Below are positions 59,440 to 64,000 of a stretch of 64,000 nt of DNA, one piece after another. Position numbers and translations under genes: made by a program. The stretch's first letter is position 1; every line of letters begins with the position of its first letter. The DNA lies in the NCBI GenBank assembly GCA_038521825.1, contig JBCBKL010000005.1, positions 62,001 through 126,000 of the forward strand, read 5' to 3'. The notes under the pieces are model-generated. The model was not told where the DNA came from and did no database searches. It saw only the letters and a program-made list of their open reading frames with translations. Source of the DNA: JBCBKL01 sp038521825. Its GTDB lineage: Bacteria > Pseudomonadota > Alphaproteobacteria > Rhodobacterales > Rhodobacteraceae.

Positions 59440-59783
59440 TATGCCTCCATCGCAGTTGGGCGTATCTCGACGCCTCCATACTTGGCCATCGGGCACTTCT
59501 TGGCCCAGGAAATTGCTGTATCGAGGTCTGGCACTTCGACCGTCATGTAGCCTCCCAAAGTCTCCTTGGACTCTGCGAATGGCCCGTCCTGGATACGGTT
59601 GCCCCCGTCCGACACCGTGGTGGCCGCGCTGACCGGCTGCAGCCAATCTACACCGACGAGAATGCCAGCTTCCTTCAAGGCGCCGATATAGGCGCCGAAC
59701 AGACCTTTCAGTTGGCCAAGCTCTTCGGGCGGCACATTCGCAAAGTCTTCAGGTCTCGAATAAGTTAAAAAAGTATAACGCAT
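59439..59783 (-). CDS. YCII-related (DGPF) protein, ECF42 partner
   Basis: 114 residues from MRYTFLTYSRPEDFANVPPE; a longer frame is not supported. The hallmark DGPFAESKE (residues 67-75) is present, with GGYMTVEVPDLDTAISWAKK. YCII proteins have a ferredoxin-like fold with possible His/Asp catalysis. DGPF proteins are nearly always encoded beside ECF42 sigma factors and are thought to be their regulon members. Function unknown. Confidence 0.92.
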   Translation of the reverse strand: MRYTFLTYSRPEDFANVPPEELGQLKGLFGAYIGALKEAGILVGVDWLQPVSAATTVSDGGNRIQDGPFAESKETLGGYMTVEVPDLDTAISWAKKCPMAKYGGVEIRPTAMEA

Positions 59784-60000
59784 TATGGTTCTCCAGTTGT
59801 CAAAAGCATCGGCGCTTTCACTGACATGACGAACTATGACACGATCAAAGGACATGGCCTGAAAAAACTTGAGCTTGCTCAATTCAGGGTTCCGCAGTTG
59901 CAGCGAATGTGCGGTGTGACGGGCGGGCTGACCTGGCCCGAAGCGGCGATTGCGCCGACCGGGGTACAACAGTTTTTTGCGTATCGCTGCGGCTCGGCGT

Positions 60001-62838
60001 CTAAGCCTTTGCGTAGTCTTCCATCGGTGGACATGTGCACGAGAGGTTTCGGTCACCCCACACATTGTCCACGCGGTTGACCGGTGGCCAATACTTGTCA
60101 ACCCTGAAGGACCCGGTCGGAAAACACCCGCACTCGCGGCTATAAGGGCGGTCCCAGTCAACCACGAGGTCTTCCATGGTGTGGGGCGCGTTCCTCAAAG
60201 GGTTATTGTCAGGGTCCATGCGCCCTTCTTCAATAGCCCGGATTTCCTCCCGTATGCCCAGCATTGCGTCGCAGAACCGATCAAGCTCGGCCTTCGTTTC
60301 GGACTCTGTGGGCTCGATCATGAGCGTGCCGGCGACGGGCCAAGACATGGTGGGTGCATGGAACCCACAATCGGCCAGCCGTTTGGCGATGTCGTCGACC
60401 GTGATATGCGCGCTGTCGGCAAAGGGCCGCGTGTCGATGATGCATTCATGAGCGACACGACCGGTCGGCCCCTTGTATAGCACGTCAAACGCCCCTTCGA
60501 GCCGCTTGGCGATGTAGTTGGCGTTGAGGATCGCGACCCGCGTCGCCTGGGTCAGGCCTTCACCGCCCATCATCAGGCAATAGGCCCAAGAAATCGGCAA
60601 CAAGGACGGAGAACCGAAGGCGGCTGCACTTACGGCACCTTCGCCGCCGTTCGGGTCGCCGGGTAGGTGAGGGGTCAGGTGCGCCTTGACGCCGATCGGG
60701 CCCATGCCGGGTCCGCCGCCACCATGCGGGATGCAAAACGTCTTATGTAGGTTCAGGTGGCTGACATCGCCACCCAGATCCCCCGGGCGGCTCAGCCCCA
60801 CCATCGCGTTCATGTTAGCCCCGTCGATATAGACCTGCCCGCCTGCGTCGTGGGTAATCTGGCACACCTCGATCACCGTTTCCTCGAAAACGCCGTGAGT
60901 GGACGGGTAGGTTATCATGCAGCCGGCCAGGTTGTCCCGGTGCTCGGTAACCTTGGCGCGGAAATCCTCGAGGTCGATGTCGCCGTTTTCGGCAGATTTC
61001 ACGGGCACGACCTTCCAGCCCACCATCTGGGCCGAGGCCGGGTTCGTGCCGTGCGCACTCATCGGGATAAGGCAAATGTTTCGGTGGCCTTCGCCCTTCT
61101 TGCTGTGCCAGCGGGCGATCGTCAGAAGGCCCGCATATTCACCTTGCGCGCCCGAGTTCGGCTGCATCGAGATCGCGTCGTACCCCGTAATGTCGCAGAG
61201 CTTGGTCGACAGATCGTCAATCAGCTCGTGATAGCCAGTGGCCTGATCCGCTGGGCAGTAGGGATGCAAAAGCGAGAACTCTCGCCAGCTGACCGGCATC
61301 ATCTCGGCGGCCGAGTTCAGCTTCATCGTGCAGGAACCCAGCGGGATCATGGCCCGGTCCAATGCCAGGTCGCGATCGGCCAGCCGACGCATGTAGCGCA
61401 TCATTTCCGTTTCGGCCCGGTTCATGTGGAAGATCGGGTGGGTCATAAAGTCCGAGGTGCGGATCAGCTTTTCCGGCATATTGTAATGAGGGGTATAGTC
61501 CTTGTCCTCTCGGTCGATGCCAAAGGCGCGCCAGACCTTTTCGACGATCTCCGGGCGCGTCGCTTCGTCGAGGGTGATGCCGACCGAGGTGGTGCCAACG
61601 CGGCGCAGGTTCACCCCTTCGTCGACGGCCGACTTGATGACAGCCGCCTGCAGCGGGCCCACCTCGACCGTGATGGTGTCAAAGAAGGTGGCTGGGCGTA
61701 CGACGAACCCGGCCTGCTTCAGCCCTTCGGCCAGCCGGGCTGTCTTGCGGTGGATGCGTTGAGCAATCGCCTTCAGACCCTCCGGGCCGTGGAACACGCC
61801 ATAGAACCCGGCCATGACGGCGAGCAGTGCCTGCGCTGTGCAGACATTCGACGTGGCCTTTTCCCTGCGAATATGCTGTTCGCGCGTTTGGAGGGACAGC
61901 CGGTAGGCGCGATTGCCGTGACTATCGACCGAGACGCCCACGATACGGCCCGGCATGCTACGGGCATAAGCCGCCTTGGTCGCCATGTAAGCGGCATGAG
62001 GGCCACCGTAGCCCATGGGCACACCGAAGCGCTGCGTGGTGCCGACGGCGATATCGGCTCCCATGGCGCCCGGTTCTTTCAACAGGGTCAGCGCCAGCGG
62101 GTCGGCGGAAACGATGCCGATGGCCTTGGCCTCGTGCAGCTTGGTGATAGCATCGGTGAAGTCGCGGACCTGACCGTATGTGCCGGGATACTGGAAGATC
62201 GCGCCGAAGACTGCTTCGGCATCAAGGTCGTCCGGATCGCCCACAATCACTTCGATCGCCAGCGGCGCGGCGCGGGTTCTTATCACGGCGATGTTCTGCG
62301 GGTGGCAGTTTTCGTCGACAAAGAACCCGGCCGCCTTTGTCTTGCTGATACGCTGCGCCATGGTCATCGCCTCGGCGCACGCCGTCGCTTCATCCAGAAG
62401 CGAGGCGTTGGCGATCTCCAATCCCGTCAGGTCGGACACCATGGTCTGGAAGTTCAAAAGTGCCTCGAGCCGGCCTTGCGAAATCTCGGGCTGGTATGGC
62501 GTATATGCGGTGTACCAGGCCGGGTTCTCGAGGATGTTCCGCTGGATCGCAGGCGGCGTGACAGTGCCGTGATAGCCTTGCCCGATCAGTGAAGTCAGCA
62601 CCTTGTTCTTCGCTGCCGTCACCCGCATGTGGTGCAGCAGCTCTCGCTCGGACTTGGCCTTTCCGAAATCCAGCGGCTCTTTCTGCCGGATACCTTTCGG
62701 GATGGTGTCGTCGATCAACCCGTCAAGGTTCTTCGCGCCCACCACTTTCAGCATCTCCTCCATCTCGGCAGGCGACGGTCCGATGTGACGGCGGTTCGCA
62801 AAGTCATAGGGCAGATAGTCGGTGGGCGTGAAAGGCAT
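60001..62838 (-). CDS. gcvP: Glycine dehydrogenase (decarboxylating), P-protein
   Basis: 945 residues from MPFTPTDYLPYDFANRRHIG, after GAGGAAC; close to the usual 950. Fused N- and C-terminal halves are both present. The PLP Lys lies in NLHKTFCIPHGGGGPG in the C-terminal half. It decarboxylates glycine and passes the aminomethyl group to lipoyl-GcvH. Last gene of the gcvTHP operon; 10 bases from gcvH. Confidence 0.96.
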   Translation of the reverse strand: MPFTPTDYLPYDFANRRHIGPSPAEMEEMLKVVGAKNLDGLIDDTIPKGIRQKEPLDFGKAKSERELLHHMRVTAAKNKVLTSLIGQGYHGTVTPPAIQRNILENPAWYTAYTPYQPEISQGRLEALLNFQTMVSDLTGLEIANASLLDEATACAEAMTMAQRISKTKAAGFFVDENCHPQNIAVIRTRAAPLAIEVIVGDPDDLDAEAVFGAIFQYPGTYGQVRDFTDAITKLHEAKAIGIVSADPLALTLLKEPGAMGADIAVGTTQRFGVPMGYGGPHAAYMATKAAYARSMPGRIVGVSVDSHGNRAYRLSLQTREQHIRREKATSNVCTAQALLAVMAGFYGVFHGPEGLKAIAQRIHRKTARLAEGLKQAGFVVRPATFFDTITVEVGPLQAAVIKSAVDEGVNLRRVGTTSVGITLDEATRPEIVEKVWRAFGIDREDKDYTPHYNMPEKLIRTSDFMTHPIFHMNRAETEMMRYMRRLADRDLALDRAMIPLGSCTMKLNSAAEMMPVSWREFSLLHPYCPADQATGYHELIDDLSTKLCDITGYDAISMQPNSGAQGEYAGLLTIARWHSKKGEGHRNICLIPMSAHGTNPASAQMVGWKVVPVKSAENGDIDLEDFRAKVTEHRDNLAGCMITYPSTHGVFEETVIEVCQITHDAGGQVYIDGANMNAMVGLSRPGDLGGDVSHLNLHKTFCIPHGGGGPGMGPIGVKAHLTPHLPGDPNGGEGAVSAAAFGSPSLLPISWAYCLMMGGEGLTQATRVAILNANYIAKRLEGAFDVLYKGPTGRVAHECIIDTRPFADSAHITVDDIAKRLADCGFHAPTMSWPVAGTLMIEPTESETKAELDRFCDAMLGIREEIRAIEEGRMDPDNNPLRNAPHTMEDLVVDWDRPYSRECGCFPTGSFRVDKYWPPVNRVDNVWGDRNLSCTCPPMEDYAKA

Positions 62839-62848
62839 GGTGCGTTCC

Positions 62849-63208
62849 TCAGCCGATGAGCGCAGTGTAGGCGGCTTCGTCCAGCAAACCGTCAATTTGT
62901 GATGGGTCGGACGGTTTGATTTTGAAAAACCAGCCTTCGCCTAACGGGTCGCTGTTTGCGAGGCTCGGATCGTCGGCAAGTGCGGAGTTGACGTCAGTAA
63001 TCTCTCCATCGACAGGCGCCATAATGTCAGAGGCGGCCTTGACGCTTTCGATGACGACGATTTCATCGTCTTTGCTGACGGTCGTGCCTATCTCGGGAAG
63101 TTCAACAAAGACCAGGTCGCCCAGCTGCGTCGTTGCGTGTTCCGTGATGCCCACGACATAAATTTCCCCGTCGGCACGCAGCCATTCGTGTTCTTCGGTG
63201 TATTTCAT
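62849..63208 (-). CDS. gcvH: Glycine cleavage system H protein
   Basis: 119 residues. Lipoyl-carrying Lys57 sits in VVIESVKAASDI. Opens MKYTEEHEWLRADGE, typical. Shuttles the aminomethyl group between GcvP, GcvT and the dihydrolipoamide dehydrogenase. Lies between gcvT and gcvP. Confidence 0.96.
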   Translation of the reverse strand: MKYTEEHEWLRADGEIYVVGITEHATTQLGDLVFVELPEIGTTVSKDDEIVVIESVKAASDIMAPVDGEITDVNSALADDPSLANSDPLGEGWFFKIKPSDPSQIDGLLDEAAYTALIG

Positions 63209-63224
63209 GAGGTTCCCTCTTTGG

Positions 63225-64000
63225 TTATCTTTTGAAATTGGCTGGAACGAAGGGCAACTTGGCCACTGTCACCGGCAGGCGCTTGCCGCGCAGCTCGCCG
63301 AAGATCGTCGTGTCCGGTGTCGCGTAATTGGCGGCCACATAACCCATTGCGACCGGTCCTCCGACAGTGGGGCCAAATCCACCGGATGTGACCGCGCCAA
63401 TTGCCTCTTCGTCATCTTCCATTGCAAAAAGGGGGACCCCTTCACGCATCGGTGCGCGCCCTTCTGGCAACAGGCCGACACGGTGTCGGCTTACGCCATT
63501 TTCGATCTCGTGAAGAATACGGTCAGCACCGGGAAAGCCCCCGGCGCGGTCATCACCCACGCGGCGCACCCTTTGAATGGCCCAAGTCAGCCCCGCCTCC
63601 ACCGGCGTGGTCGCGTTGTCTATATCGTGACCATAAAGACAAAGACCCGCTTCCAGTCGCAGAGAGTCACGCGCACCCAGCCCGATTGGTTCGACATCGG
63701 GATGATCCAACAGGGCTCGGGCGATGACTTCGGCACCGTCGGCTGGCACGGAAATCTCGTACCCGTCCTCGCCGGTATAGCCCGACCGTGACACCCAGGC
63801 CTCGATCCCGTTTAAGCCCAAGTTTACCACATCCATGAATGCCATGTCCCGGGCGCGGGGATCTAGCGCGGACAGCACCCGCTCGGCCGATGGACCTTGC
63901 AAGGCGAGCAGGGTGCGGTCCGTAAGTTCAGTGACCTTCACGTCGGGTTCCACTGCGGCCTTTATTGCGGCAATGTCCGCCGCTTTACAGGCAGCATTTA
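63225..64000 (-). CDS. gcvT: Aminomethyltransferase, T protein (partial, N-terminus outside window)
   Basis: About 258 residues of the C-terminal two thirds. In frame from the window end: NAACKAADIAAIKAAVEPDV, then LLALQGPSAERVLSAL, SRSGYTGEDGYEISVPADGA and VGLLPEGRAPMREG, all GcvT landmarks. It moves the methylene from lipoyl-GcvH to tetrahydrofolate, releasing ammonium. The start lies beyond 64000, so any glycine riboswitch ahead of the operon cannot be checked here. Confidence 0.94.
   Translation of the reverse strand, partial: NAACKAADIAAIKAAVEPDVKVTELTDRTLLALQGPSAERVLSALDPRARDMAFMDVVNLGLNGIEAWVSRSGYTGEDGYEISVPADGAEVIARALLDHPDVEPIGLGARDSLRLEAGLCLYGHDIDNATTPVEAGLTWAIQRVRRVGDDRAGGFPGADRILHEIENGVSRHRVGLLPEGRAPMREGVPLFAMEDDEEAIGAVTSGGFGPTVGGPVAMGYVAANYATPDTTIFGELRGKRLPVTVAKLPFVPANFKR

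Noticed and set aside
60757..62592. 611-codon open frame on the plus strand
   Set aside because: It is antisense to gcvP and exists because of high G+C third positions; no family motif, and gcvP is certain.

Overview
The window looks like chromosomal DNA from an alphaproteobacterium of the order Rhodobacterales, most likely the roseobacter group. This rests on the high G+C, TRAP transporters, an Anbu protease operon, the order of the assimilatory nitrate genes and tightly overlapping ATGA-type operons. No rRNA, tRNA, CRISPR array or intact insertion sequence was seen. The assignment is inference from gene content, not from a marker gene.

Layout. 1-6033: a class III aminotransferase (cut by the window start) diverges from an RpiR-type regulator, a TAXI-type TRAP transporter and a universal stress protein. 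6112-10018 (minus): Anbu proteasome-like protease with its usual partners (transglutaminase-like, alpha-E, circularly permuted ATP-grasp). 10140-24123 (minus): a complete nitrate assimilation unit in transcription order nasT, nasS, leader RNA, nrtA, nrtB, a fused double ATPase, nirB, nirD, nasA, a TrpD2-like gene and cysG. The nrtA leader holds two hairpins with A1/G4 hexaloops, and the second overlaps an intrinsic terminator. That is the expected target of the ANTAR antiterminator NasT, released when the nitrate sensor NasS binds nitrate.

24287-26933 (minus): an epimerase, a GNAT acetyltransferase and a GntR/FCD regulator. 27017-31918 (plus): a polyamine-type ABC transporter with a Tat-exported binding protein and an Asp/Glu/hydantoin racemase family protein. 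32162-36835 (plus): a clear guanidine-I (ykkC) riboswitch precedes an SsuABC/NrtABC-type transporter, an agmatinase-family hydrolase with guanidine-hydrolase-like motifs, a His-rich protein and a tiny His-bearing membrane protein. I read this as guanidine import and hydrolysis with a possible home-made nickel supply in place of HypA/HypB-type chaperones.

36905-44430: the least explained and most interesting region. A trypsin-like protease with an acidic N-terminal tag is divergent from a row of genes. These encode a protein with an acidic block, a cationic helix and a glycine zipper; a second protein of alternating acidic and basic blocks; an HExxH metallopeptidase-like protein; two large orphan proteins; and a LuxR-type DNA-binding protein. 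I do not recognise this set. It may be a protease-activated membrane-active or condensate-forming system.

44645-57522: a sugar or polyol catabolic island (aldo/keto reductase, SDR, ABC importer, DUF4432 epimerase-like protein, zinc alcohol dehydrogenase, class I aldolase, Gfo/Idh/MocA dehydrogenase, PfkB kinase). It contains a decayed DUF1349 gene. 57719-59783: a small secreted monooxygenase-like protein and an ECF42-type sigma factor with its YCII/DGPF partner. 60001-64000 (minus): gcvT (cut by the window end), gcvH and gcvP of the glycine cleavage system.
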